DNA of 64,000 nt from positions 4,800,494-4,864,493 of the forward strand of contig CP124529.1 of NCBI GenBank assembly GCA_029953615.1. The letters are read 5' to 3'. Source of the stretch: Pseudomonas putida. GTDB taxonomy: Bacteria > Pseudomonadota > Gammaproteobacteria > Pseudomonadales > Pseudomonadaceae. The notes under the pieces are model-generated. The model was not told the DNA's origin, did not search any database, and was given only the letters and a program-made list of their open reading frames with translations. Shown in pieces: positions 54,362 to 63,399 of the stretch. The translations under genes and the position numbers were made by a program. Positions within the stretch are counted from its first letter, which is position 1, and each line of letters begins with the position of its first letter.

Positions 54362-56780
54362 TTACGGCAGAGCGTAAGAAATCACGTAGTCGCCACGGTC
54401 AGTCGACTGGCGCGCGCCGCCAGCCGTGATTACCACGTATTGCTTGCCGGTCTTCGGCGAGACGTAGGTCATCGGGCCACCCTGGCTGCCCACTGGCAGG
54501 CGAGCCTTCCAGATTTCGCTGCCGTTGCTGCTGTCGTAGGCGCGCAGGTAGAAGTCCTGGGTGCCGGCGATGAACACCAGGCCACCCTGGGTCGACAGGG
54601 TGCCGCCGAGGGTCGGCAGGCCGATCTTGATCGGCAGGTGCATGCGGATGCCGAGCGGGCCTGTGTCTTCTACGGTACCCACCGGTACCTGCCATGCCAC
54701 CTGGCGGGTCTTCATGTCGATGGCGGTCAGGGTGCCGAATGGCGGTGCCTGGCACGGAATGCCGGCTACCGACAGGAAGCGGTTCTTGTTCACCGCATAA
54801 GGGGTACCCTTGAGCGGTACTGCGCCCATGCCGGTGTTCAGCGCTTCGCCACCGGAAGCGGCATTACCCTTGTTCTGCGACGGGATCATCTGGATCCAAA
54901 GGCCCAGGCGCATGTCGTTGACGAAGATGAAACCATGTACCGGGTCGGTGGAAATGCTGCCCCAGTTCATGCCACCCAGCGACACCCGGGAAGCTCAGCG
55001 ACAGGTCGGTGCCCGGCGCGGTGTACAGGCCGTCGTAGCGCATTTTCTTGAAGTCGATGCGGCACAGCAGCTGGTCGTAAGGGGTTGCGCCCCACATGTC
55101 CGATTCTGTCAGGGTCTGCGCGCCGATCTGCGGCATGCCCACTGACTTCGGCTGGGTTGGCGAGTACGGCTCGTTAGGGATGTTGCTTGGCTTGACCGGT
55201 ACTTCGTCGACCTGGGTCAGCGGCTTGCCGGTGGCGCGGTCGAGCACGTAGATCTGCCCGGCCTTGGTTCCGATTACCACTGCAGGTACCGACTGGCCGT
55301 CGTCCTTGGTGAAATCGATCAGGCTCGGCTGCATCGGCAGGTCGAAGTCCCACAGGTCGTTGTGCACGGTCTGGAACACCCACTTCTGGTTGCCGGTGGT
55401 GGCGTCCAGGGCCAGCACCGAAGCGCCGTAGGTATGGTCCAGCTTGCTGCGTTCGACACCGTAGATGTCGGTGGACGACGAGCCCATCGGCAGGAACACG
55501 GTGTTCATTGCCGGGTCGTAGGACATCGGGGCCCAGCTGTTGGGGGTGCTGCGTACATAGGTGCGGTCACCCTGCGGCGCCTGGCGATCTTCCGGGTTGC
55601 CGGGGTCGAAGGCCCAGCGCATTTCACCCGTGATCACGTCGAAACCACGGATCACGCCGCCTGGCATGTCGGTCTGGACGTTGTCGGCGACGCGGCCGCC
55701 GACCACCACGGTGGTACCGGCCATCAAGGGGGCCGATGACAGCTGGTAGTAGGAGTCCGGCACATCGCCCAGGCCGGCCTTGAGGTCGACCTGGCCGTTG
55801 TTGCCGAAGCCCTGGCAGAACTCGCCGGTGTCGGCGTCGACGGCAATCAGGCGGCCATCGATAGTGTTGGTCAGCAGGCGACGCTGGCAGTTGGCACCGG
55901 CCGGTACGCTGGCGGCGGTGATCGGCGAGCTGTTCGGCTGGGTTGGCTGGGCGATGGCGGCAGTGGCGTCGAAGTAGGCCATGCCACGGCAACGCTGCCA
56001 GACCTTGGACTGAGCGTTGATCGCGTTCTTCCACAGTTCCTTGCCGGTGTCCGCATCGAGGGCGATCAGGTTGTTGTGCGGGGTGCAGATGAACACCTTG
56101 TTGCCGACTTGCAGCGGGGTCAGCTGGTCTTCGGCACCGTTGCCGTCGCTGAGTGCCACGTCACCGGTGCGGTAGGTCCAGGCCACTTTCAGCTTGCTGA
56201 CGTTGTCGCGGTTGATCTGGTCCAGCGCAGCGAAGCGGCTGCCACCTTCGGTGTTGCCGTAGTGGGCCCAGTCCTTCTGCGCCTTGTCGGCCTCGACCGG
56301 GGTCATGCCCGGGCCTTTGCCGGTAGGGGCGACGCTGGGGTGGGCGACGAACATGTTGCCGGCGGCGATCACCAGCAGCACGGCCATCACCCCGGCAACG
56401 CCATAGGCGCCGCGGCCGGCACTGGCACCATTGGCACGGGCCAGCAGCGGGTAGACCAGTGCGACCACCATACCGATTGCGCCGAACATGAACAGGCGCG
56501 AGAACAGCGGCCAGAACACCAGGCCTGCGTCGGCTAGCGCCCAGATGCCAGTGCCGACCAGGAACGCCGCGTACAGCCAGGCGCCGGCCGGTTTGCGGCG
56601 AGCGATAAGGGCGCCGGCGATGGCCATGGCCAGGCCGCCGATCAGGAAGTACCAGGAACCGCCCAGGCCGGCCAGCTTGACGCCGCCCGCAGCCAGGAGG
56701 AGGCCGAGCAGGGCGATGATCACGCCCAGGCCGACCAGGATGATGTTTGAGGCGCCAGAGGCGCGCGGTGTTTCTTTCAT
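54362..56780 (-). CDS. Membrane-bound PQQ-dependent dehydrogenase, glucose/quinate/shikimate family (one frameshift)
   Basis: Reconstructed product about 805 aa. Five N-terminal TM helices (residues 13-150) anchor an eight-bladed PQQ propeller in the periplasm: WAHYGNTEGGSRFAALDQIN, EDQLTPLQVGNKVFICTPHN, TGEMRWAFDPGNPED and PAVVIGTKAGQIYVLDRATG. Oxidation feeds electrons to ubiquinone. The frame breaks near 54983; one extra base separates LSLSFPG from SLGGMNWGSISTDP. ATG 56780 begins MKETPRASG. Glucose or quinate specificity is not readable; the locus in KT2440, as I recall, carries quinate dehydrogenase QuiA, which I slightly prefer. Confidence 0.85.
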
Positions 56781-56986
56781 GCCAGGGATCTCAGCAGGTG
56801 GAATGCGCGCAGTGTAATCTCTTAGCTTGCTAATTAACAAGTTGGTACATAATTTTGTGGGGCGGATTGTCGCAGGGTTGAACGCTGCAAGGTGTGGCTA
56901 AAATTCTAGATCATGCGTTTAAAATTGCAGTAATGAGGAGGTTAATGTTGGTTGAATAGACTACGGCGGATCTTGAATGACCGGAT

Positions 56987-57337
56987 TCAAACCGGCCACG
57001 GAGTGCCGCTGCTGTAGAACACCGCGAGCCAGACGGTAGCGGTGCCGGGGGCGGTCCATTCCACGCGGTGGCGGTAATGCGGCGGGATGTCCAGGCAATC
57101 GCCCGGCGCCAACAGCCGGGTGTGGCTCTCGTGCTCGAAGCGCAGGCCGGCGGCACCACTGAGCAGCACGATCCATTCGCCTTCGGCCTGGTCGTACCAG
57201 AAGCCGGGCGGGCTGGCCTGGCCACTGGATACGATACGTTCCACGCGTACGCCCGGGCGGCTGAGCAATTGGTCGACCCGTTCGGCGCTGGTGGGGTCGC
57301 AAGGGGGCAGGGCGGTCAGCAGGTTGGTCGGTGTCAT
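56987..57337 (-). CDS. Small single-domain cupin protein
   Basis: 116 aa. The cupin core is clear: EGEWIVLLSGAAGLRFEHE followed by LAPGDCLDIPPHYRHRVEWT, with HRHRV-type metal-binding His residues in the second motif and a Glu/Trp-rich first motif. A lone cupin of this size may be a sugar-acid or polyketide-type epimerase or a binding protein; its substrate is unknown. Divergent from the LysR gene that starts at 57455, which may control it (inference). Confidence 0.75.
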   Translation of the reverse strand: MTPTNLLTALPPCDPTSAERVDQLLSRPGVRVERIVSSGQASPPGFWYDQAEGEWIVLLSGAAGLRFEHESHTRLLAPGDCLDIPPHYRHRVEWTAPGTATVWLAVFYSSGTPWPV

Positions 57338-57454
57338 GGAAAGCCTCGTTTACAAGGGAGTGGTTCCACTATGGACGCAATTGCCGTGCACCGCGCTTCT
57401 TGACCCGCCCGGCTGTTTGTAAGAACTTTCCGGGATTTGGAAGACGGGCAGCAA

Positions 57455-58360
57455 ATGGACAAACTCCTGGCGATGAAGATGTTCGTGGCTACCGTCGACG
57501 CCCAAGGCTTTTCTGCCGCTGCACGCCGGCTTGGGCTGGCGACATCGTCGGTAACGCGCCTGGTCGATGCCCTGGAAACTGCGTTGGGCGCCACTTTGCT
57601 CAACCGCTCCACCCGTCAGGTCAGCCTGACCGAGGCCGGCGCCCGCTATTACGAGCGCGCGCGGGGTATTTTCGAGGCGCTGGACGAGGCTGATGCCAGT
57701 GTCGCCGACCGGGGCGAAGCGCCTGTCGGCGTACTGCGTCTGTGCTTGCCGGTGGAGTTCGGCAGACGCGTCATTGCCCCGCACCTTGGGCGGTTGTTGG
57801 CGCAGCACCCGGCACTGGAACTGGACATCGACCTCAGTGACCGCGTGGATGACCTGCTCGACGGCCGCTATGACCTGTCGATACGCCTGGGCGACCCCTC
57901 GCCCAATGACGAGCTGGTATGCCGCCCGCTCGGCCGCTTCCAGCGTTGGCTGGTGGCCAGCCCGGCCTACCTGGCCGGGCGTGACGCGCTGGAGCACCCG
58001 CGGCAGCTGCTGGAGCACGCCTGCCTGCGCTTTCGTTACGGGCAGAAAGGGCGCCCCTGGCGACTGGTACGTGGGCAGGAGAGCCTGGAGCTGGATGTGA
58101 GCGGACCGTTGCGCAGCGCCAATGCCGACATGTTGCGTGAAACCGCGCTGGCCGGGAGCGGCATCGCGCTGCTGGCCGACTGGCTGGTGCACGAGGATGT
58201 CGCGGCCGGGCGGCTGCAGCGGCTGTTCCCCGATTGGCAGGCCAGCCCCGGCGCGGCCAATGACAGCATCAACGCCCTGTACCTGCCCAACCATCGTGGT
58301 TCGCGGCGGGTGAACGCATTCATCGACTTTTGCGAAAACCTGTTGCAGCGCGGCACTTAG
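57455..58360 (+). CDS. LysR-family transcriptional regulator
   Basis: 301 aa. HTH: MKMFVATVDAQGFSAAARRL, then LATSSVTRLVDALE and LLNRSTRQVSLTEAG, intact. The effector domain contains VGVLRLCLPVEFGRRVIAPH and DLSIRLGDPSPNDELVCRPL, as in the large CrgA/AaeR-like group. ATG 57455 was chosen over GTG/ATG 57437 because it gives the canonical MDKLLAMKMF start. Divergent from the cupin gene, upstream of an MFS gene it may regulate. Confidence 0.85.
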   Translation: MDKLLAMKMFVATVDAQGFSAAARRLGLATSSVTRLVDALETALGATLLNRSTRQVSLTEAGARYYERARGIFEALDEADASVADRGEAPVGVLRLCLPVEFGRRVIAPHLGRLLAQHPALELDIDLSDRVDDLLDGRYDLSIRLGDPSPNDELVCRPLGRFQRWLVASPAYLAGRDALEHPRQLLEHACLRFRYGQKGRPWRLVRGQESLELDVSGPLRSANADMLRETALAGSGIALLADWLVHEDVAAGRLQRLFPDWQASPGAANDSINALYLPNHRGSRRVNAFIDFCENLLQRGT

Positions 58361-58465
58361 TGTTGCGCAGTGCGCAAAGCCCTGTTGCGCCTGCGCTGGA
58401 TTCTCGCCTGGAGCGCGTCTGGGTAAGGTGGCCGGCATATTCCAACCATTGCCGAGGACACTCGC

Positions 58466-59665
58466 ATGAATCCCTCCCTTGCCGCCGCGCAGCCTGCAGC
58501 CACCGGCCTCAGCCGGGCCCTGGTCGCCTTGCTGGCGTTCTGTTGCGGCGCGATCGTCGCCAATATCTACTATGCCCAGCCCATCGTCGGGCTGATCGCC
58601 CCGGACCTGGGGCTCTCCACCGAGCATGCCAGCCTGATCGTTTCGCTCACGCAGCTGGGCTATGCCCTGGGCCTGCTGTTGCTGGTACCGCTGGCCGATC
58701 TGCTGGAAAACCGCCGCTTGATGGTGGCCACCGCCGTGCTCGCTTGCATCAGCCTGCTGCTGGCTGGCACCAGCAGCACTGGCCAGGGCCAGTTGTTCCT
58801 TGGCTATGCGCTGTTGATCGGGTTCAGTTCCGTGGCGGTGCAGATGCTCATCCCGCTGGCGGCACACCTGGCGCCGGAGCAGCAGCGTGGGCGGGTGGTC
58901 GGCAATATCATGGGCGGCCTGCTGCTGGGTATCCTGCTGGCGCGGCCGTTGTCCAGCCTGGTGGCCGACTACTTCGGCTGGCGTGCGGTGTTCATTGGCG
59001 CTGCCGGGGTGATGCTGGCGATCATCCTGTTGCTGGCCCTGACCTTGCCGCGGCGGGTGCCCGAGCACAAGGCCAGCTATGCCGGGCTGATGCTGTCGCT
59101 GCTCACGCTGCTGCGCCGGTATCCCTTGCTGCGCCAGCGTGCGCTGTACCAGGCGTTGATGTTCGCGGCGTTCAGCCTCTACTGGACGGCGGTGCCGATG
59201 GCCCTGGCCACCCAGCATGGCTTGTCGCAGAGCCAGATTGCGGTGTTCGCCCTGGTGGGCGCGGTGGGCGCCGTTGCCGCACCGCTGGCCGGCCGCCTGG
59301 CCGATGCCGGGCATGCCCGCGCCGGGTCGCTGCTGGCGTTGCTGCTGGCACCGGCGGCACTGTTGCTCGGGCTGACGGTACCGGGCTACAGCGTGATCGG
59401 CCTGGGCCTGACCGGTGTGCTGCTGGATTTTGCAGTGCAGATGAACATGGTCATCGGCCAGCGTGAGGTGTACGCGCTGGACCCGGCCAGCCGCGGGCGG
59501 CTGAATGCGGTGTACATGACCAGCATCTTCCTGGGTGGGGCGCTGGGTTCGGCGGTGGCCAGTGCGGTGTTCAGCCAGTTCGGCTGGCACGGTGTGGCAC
59601 TGGTTGGTGCGGGGTTGCCGGGGGTGGCCTTGCTCATCTTCGTTGCCAAAGCGCGCCGGGGTTGA
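58466..59665 (+). CDS. MFS transporter (DHA-type)
   Basis: 399 aa, 12 TM helices. NIYYAQPIVGLIAPDLGLS in helix 1-2 and LGLLLLVPLADLLENRRLMV (motif A, here with D-L-L-E-N-R-R) are typical of a drug-H+ antiporter subgroup common in pseudomonads. LSGQREVYALDPASRGRLNA-like loop near the end (QREVYALDPASRGRLNAVYM) is the signature I know from this family. 105 nt after the LysR gene on the same strand. Confidence 0.85.
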   Translation: MNPSLAAAQPAATGLSRALVALLAFCCGAIVANIYYAQPIVGLIAPDLGLSTEHASLIVSLTQLGYALGLLLLVPLADLLENRRLMVATAVLACISLLLAGTSSTGQGQLFLGYALLIGFSSVAVQMLIPLAAHLAPEQQRGRVVGNIMGGLLLGILLARPLSSLVADYFGWRAVFIGAAGVMLAIILLLALTLPRRVPEHKASYAGLMLSLLTLLRRYPLLRQRALYQALMFAAFSLYWTAVPMALATQHGLSQSQIAVFALVGAVGAVAAPLAGRLADAGHARAGSLLALLLAPAALLLGLTVPGYSVIGLGLTGVLLDFAVQMNMVIGQREVYALDPASRGRLNAVYMTSIFLGGALGSAVASAVFSQFGWHGVALVGAGLPGVALLIFVAKARRG

Positions 59666-59689
59666 ATGCGAGCCCACGGGTTGTCGCGA

Positions 59690-59816
59690 TCCTTGTAAGA
59701 GCGGCCTTGTGTCGCGAAAGGGCTGCAAAGCAGCCCCGGCGATATCCGCAGCGAAGCCGATATCCCGGGGCCGCTGCGCTCCCCATCGCGACACAAGGCC
59801 GCTCCTGCAGGCATCG
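59690..59816. repeat. REP pair, third sequence family
   Basis: GAGCGGCCTTGTGTCGCGAA and its inverse CGCGACACAAGGCCGCTC, with an internal GCCGATATCCCGGG hairpin. Same family as 38438-38563. Between convergent MFS and LysE genes. Confidence 0.8.
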
Positions 59817-59835
59817 CGACAGTCTTTACGTAGTG

Positions 59836-60447
59836 CTACCGCCCAAGCGGCAACGCCACACCAATCAAGGCAAACAGGCTGCCGCAGCAGCGGTTGAAGC
59901 CTTTGCCGCCCTTCGCCAGCCATGGCCGGATGCGAAACGCCAGGCGCGCCAGCAGGTATTCCACCAGGAACTCGACGCTGGCAAAGGTTGCCGCCATCAC
60001 TACGAACTGCAGCAGCAACCCACGCTGTGGATCGATGAACTGCGGCAGGAAAGCGCCATAGAACAGCAGCACCTTGGGGTTGGCCATTGCCGACAGCAGG
60101 CCTTGGCGGAACAAGCCGGCATTGCCCAGTCGCGCGCTTTGCGCGGTCAGTTCCAGGTGCAGGCCCGGGCTGCGCCACAGCTGGATGCCCAGCCAGATCA
60201 GATAGGCGCCGCCCACCCACTTGAGCACGCTCAGCACCGAGGCCGAGGCCTGCAGCAATGCACTGAGGCCGAACATGGCCAGGGCGATCAGGGCGCTGAA
60301 ACCAAACACGCCGCCGACGATAGTGAACAACGCCCGGCGTGCGCCATACAGGGCCCCGTGGGTCAGGGCCAGCAGGCTGTTGGGGCCCGGGGTCAGCGAC
60401 AGGCCGATGCTCGCCAGCAGGTAAATGAGCCAGGTGTCGAGTGCCAT
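59836..60447 (-). CDS. LysE/RhtB family amino acid exporter
   Basis: 203 aa with six TM helices. GLSLTPGPNSLLALTHGALY near the start contains the conserved PGP motif, and GVFGFSALIALAMFGLSALL then YLIWLGIQLWRSPG complete the LysE signature. The family exports amino acids or homoserine lactones. Divergent from the GlxA-type regulator across about 105 nt, which probably contains the promoter and operator of both. Confidence 0.9.
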   Translation of the reverse strand: MALDTWLIYLLASIGLSLTPGPNSLLALTHGALYGARRALFTIVGGVFGFSALIALAMFGLSALLQASASVLSVLKWVGGAYLIWLGIQLWRSPGLHLELTAQSARLGNAGLFRQGLLSAMANPKVLLFYGAFLPQFIDPQRGLLLQFVVMAATFASVEFLVEYLLARLAFRIRPWLAKGGKGFNRCCGSLFALIGVALPLGR

Positions 60448-60552
60448 GGGGGTAAATGCCTTGTTGATGTGGAGGGCGCCAGTCTATGGCGTCGGCATTG
60501 GCCTGCAAGGGTATGATTCAGACATTGAATGGTCATTTCTGGACGCTAGTTA

Positions 60553-61524
60553 ATGCTGCCCGATATACGCTTGCTGATCTTGCCGTTACCGGATTTCGCC
60601 CTGCTGCCGTTCGGTGCCTTTCTCGACAAGTTGCGTTTCAGCGCTGACGACGAGGATTACAGCCAGCAGCGCTACTGCAGTTGGACCGTGGCAGGGCTGA
60701 CCCTCGACCCTGTACCGTCGAGCAGTGGCGCAGTGGTGCAGGTCGAGGCTGTCGCGGGCCAGCTCGAGCTGGCCGGTTTCGATTACCTGGTGGTGTTCGG
60801 CGGGCGCAACGCCATGGCCACTGCCGCCCTGGCGCCTCGCTACCGGGCCTTGCTCAGGCAGGCCGGCAAGGCGGGCGTCAAGCTGGTGGGGGTCGACAAC
60901 GGCGCGTTCCTGTTGGCCGCGTGCGGATTGTTACAGGGGCACAAGGTAGTGGTGCACTGGCGCCACGAAGCCGAATTTCGTGCGGCCTTCCCGCATCTGC
61001 AGGTGCTGACCGAGCAACTGTATTGCATCGACGGAAGCCGCATAACTTGCGCCGGCGGCACCGCCGCCATTGACCTGGCCGTCGCGCTGTTGTCACGTGC
61101 CTGCGGGCGAGCCCGTGCGCTCAAGGGCCTGGCCGACATGCTGGTGGATGAAACCCGCGATAGCCGCCATGCCTTGCGCTCGCTGGAGCTGGGGGCCGGG
61201 CAGGGCAGGCAGGTGCAGCGCGCGCAGGCGTTGATGCGTCATCACCTGGGTACGCGGTTGACCGCAGAGCAGTTGGCGGCAGAGCTGGGCATCAGCCGGC
61301 GCCAGCTGGACCGGCAGTTTCACGCCAGCCATGGCATGAGCACCAAGGCCTGGTGGCTGGAGCTGCGCTTGCAACAGGCGCGCTGGCGTTTGCTCAACTC
61401 CAGCCACAGCCTGGCGCAGATTGCCGATGAAGTGGGCCTGGGCGATGCCAGTTACCTGGGCAAGTGCGTGCGGCGGCGGTTTGGTTGTACGGCCCTGGAA
61501 CTGCGCTGTCACGTAGAGAACTGA
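60553..61524 (+). CDS. GlxA-family AraC-type transcriptional regulator
   Basis: 323 aa. The N-terminal DJ-1/PfpI-like domain (about 1-180) has VVFGGRNAMATAALAPRYRA and GVDNGAFLLAACGLLQGHKV, where a Cys-to-Ala/Gly change at the nucleophile elbow removes enzyme activity. The C-terminal AraC domain reads LTAEQLAAELGISRRQLDRQ and ADEVGLGDASYLGKCVRRRFG, both HTHs intact. GlxA-like proteins control glycine betaine, carnitine or arginine catabolism in Pseudomonas; the divergent LysE exporter is the obvious target. Confidence 0.88.
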   Translation: MLPDIRLLILPLPDFALLPFGAFLDKLRFSADDEDYSQQRYCSWTVAGLTLDPVPSSSGAVVQVEAVAGQLELAGFDYLVVFGGRNAMATAALAPRYRALLRQAGKAGVKLVGVDNGAFLLAACGLLQGHKVVVHWRHEAEFRAAFPHLQVLTEQLYCIDGSRITCAGGTAAIDLAVALLSRACGRARALKGLADMLVDETRDSRHALRSLELGAGQGRQVQRAQALMRHHLGTRLTAEQLAAELGISRRQLDRQFHASHGMSTKAWWLELRLQQARWRLLNSSHSLAQIADEVGLGDASYLGKCVRRRFGCTALELRCHVEN

Positions 61525-61547
61525 ATTCACCAGCGGTTCACGTACCC

Positions 61548-61640
61548 TGTGGGAGCGGGTTTACCCGCGAAGAAGCCACCGCGGTGCATGGCACCGGCTG
61601 CGCCGGTGTTCGCGGCTAAAGCCGCTCCCACAGGGCCCCT
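61548..61640. repeat. REP pair with internal palindrome
   Basis: CTGTGGGAGCGGGTTTACCC at 61548 and GCCGCTCCCACAGGGC at about 61621, with ACCGGCTGCGCCGGT between. Between convergent genes. Confidence 0.8.
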
Positions 61641-61680
61641 GCTAATTCAATGAGTCATGTGAAGCCCTATGAGAGCGGGC

Positions 61681-62532
61681 TTACTGCGGCGTCCCGAACA
61701 ACCCCGTCCAGTAAATCCCCGCGTCACTCTTCGGGTCCACTGCATACGCAGCGCCCAGCTCACGAAAGTCCGGGTTCATCAGCGTCGCGCAATGCCCCGG
61801 GCTATCCAGCCAGCCATCGACCACCTTGCGCGCGGTGTCACGCCCGGCGGCGATGTTTTCGCCAATTTGCTGATACAGGTAACCGGCCAGTTCTGCCCGG
61901 TCACCGGGGGTGCGGCCATCCTTGTCGATATGGTCGAAGAAGTTCTGGTTGGCCATGGCCCGGGTGTGGTTGGCGGCAACCCCGGCCAGCACCGTGCTCC
62001 AGCTCAGCGCGGGGGCGGCGGCGAAGGGCTGGCCACCGCATTGGCGCGGCACCTTGCGCGCGGCATTGATCTCCTGCAGCACCTTCTGCCCCTCGGCCTG
62101 CCAGTCGCCCAGGCGGCCACTGAGCAGCGGCCGGGCCAGCACGATGCGCCAGTCGCGGCCTTCCTGGCTCACGCCGATATCGACGAACTGTGGGTCAAGC
62201 ACCACCTGGCAAAAGCTCTCTTCGATGGCATGCATGGCGGCACGCGCATCACGCGGCCCCGACAGGCTGATGGCCTGCACGTTGACCATCGGGTAGGCGG
62301 CGCGAGTCATGGCCTGCTGCAGGTCGCGGGTACCTTCCGGCGACAGCGCCAGGCGGGTATCACTGTTGAGCGGCGGCAGCTCCAGCGACGCTTCGCCACC
62401 GCAGGGCTGGGCCTTGCTGCGGTAGACATTGATCGAATCGATCAGTTGCGCCTCTTCGCCGGTGGCAGCCAATGCCCCGGTCGAGACGACCAGGCCCAGC
62501 GACAAGGCGGCAACAGATGACAGGACGCGCAT
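61681..62532 (-). CDS. Secreted CAP/SCP-domain protein
   Basis: 283 aa. Signal peptide MRVLSSVAALSLGLVVSTGA, cut near LAA. The C-terminal CAP domain (residues about 165-275) has the conserved His and Glu: AANHTRAMANQNFFDHIDKD, IGENIAAG and DSPGHCATLMNPDFRELGAA, the GHC-x-x-[LI]-[ML]-[ND] motif. The N-terminal part (about 30-155) is unrelated to the CAP fold and includes two Cys. ATG 62532 follows GGGAGATCC. Periplasmic or secreted; CAP domains bind metals, sterols or lipids, and some are proteolytic. Confidence 0.9.
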   Translation of the reverse strand: MRVLSSVAALSLGLVVSTGALAATGEEAQLIDSINVYRSKAQPCGGEASLELPPLNSDTRLALSPEGTRDLQQAMTRAAYPMVNVQAISLSGPRDARAAMHAIEESFCQVVLDPQFVDIGVSQEGRDWRIVLARPLLSGRLGDWQAEGQKVLQEINAARKVPRQCGGQPFAAAPALSWSTVLAGVAANHTRAMANQNFFDHIDKDGRTPGDRAELAGYLYQQIGENIAAGRDTARKVVDGWLDSPGHCATLMNPDFRELGAAYAVDPKSDAGIYWTGLFGTPQ

Positions 62533-62752
62533 GTGGATCTCCCTATGACTGGCAGCGTCTTGGTTTGCGCTGCTCATCCTACACAAGCCCGGGGCTTTTG
62601 GCCCGGGATCGTGCAAAGCAATGAAAACGCCAACAATCGTTACTGGCGACAAAAGAGGGAGTAGACCACTGGCCAGCGCAAAAGTGCGGACAGGTGCCAG
62701 GCATTTCTATCGAACCCCCGCAGTCAGCCTGCTCGTCGATGCACGGCGGGTA

Positions 62753-63364
62753 TCAGCGTGCTAGCGCCTGGTTCGGTTTGTAGAACAGAAAATGCCTGGT
62801 CTGCGCTGTCCGGCGGTAGGCGTTGACCCAGGCCGGGCGCACATTGCGGTCATGGAAGTACAAGGCACCCCCGGTGCGGTCTTTCAACTGCTGGTTGAGT
62901 GCCTTGCGCGCGATCTCCTTGGCGATGGCGTAGCGTTGCGCTTCTTCGACCTGGTCCGGGCGCCCGTCGCACCACCAGGAGAACTGGCAGGCCTTGCTTT
63001 CCACACCCTGCTTGACCACGCCGCAGATTGTATCCGGGAAGCCATCATGGCCCAGGCGGTTGAGCACAACGCTGGCCACGGCGGCCATGTCTTCAGCGTC
63101 GGCACCCTTGGCCTCCCAGTAGAGGGTGCGGGCCAGGCAGGTAATGCTGTCATCCAGGGGGGCCTGACCGGCCGGGTCTACTGCCTGTGCTTCGCCCGGT
63201 GTGAGCGTCTCGGCCTTTTTCGGGGGCGGTGTGTCATGCACCACCTTTTCCTCGAGCACCTCGGCCTTGTCCTCGGCGACGACAGCCTTGGCCGGGTCGG
63301 CCGCGTGCAAATGGCCTGCGAGCAAAGCCGACGCCAGGCCGATCACCATCCACGAAAAGCGCAT
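62753..63364 (-). CDS. SleB-type cell wall hydrolase
   Basis: 203 aa. Signal peptide (residues 1-21, ending HLHAA), then a charged Pro/Lys/Glu linker (residues 25-68), then the Hydrolase_2 domain: CLARTLYWEAKGADAEDMAA with the catalytic Glu, VVLNRLGHDGFPDTICGVV, QFSWWCDG and a C-terminal GGALYFHDRNVRPAW. SleB-like enzymes cleave peptidoglycan glycan strands; in Gram-negatives they act in wall remodelling. Monocistronic. The preceding gap to the CAP gene has no visible ORF. Confidence 0.9.
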   Translation of the reverse strand: MRFSWMVIGLASALLAGHLHAADPAKAVVAEDKAEVLEEKVVHDTPPPKKAETLTPGEAQAVDPAGQAPLDDSITCLARTLYWEAKGADAEDMAAVASVVLNRLGHDGFPDTICGVVKQGVESKACQFSWWCDGRPDQVEEAQRYAIAKEIARKALNQQLKDRTGGALYFHDRNVRPAWVNAYRRTAQTRHFLFYKPNQALAR

Positions 63365-63399
63365 GAGGCAGGCTCCAGAACTGTGGTCTGGTTCACAGT

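Noticed and set aside
57350..60508. A 1052-codon open frame on the minus strand
   Set aside because: It is a shadow of GC-rich genes on the other strand and frame (LysR, MFS, LysE). Its product is Gln/Arg/His-rich, with no domain, and the genes it overlaps have clear family motifs.
62533..62752. A small gene between the CAP and SleB genes
   Set aside because: No ORF with a ribosome-binding site; the stretch looks like an ordinary promoter region.
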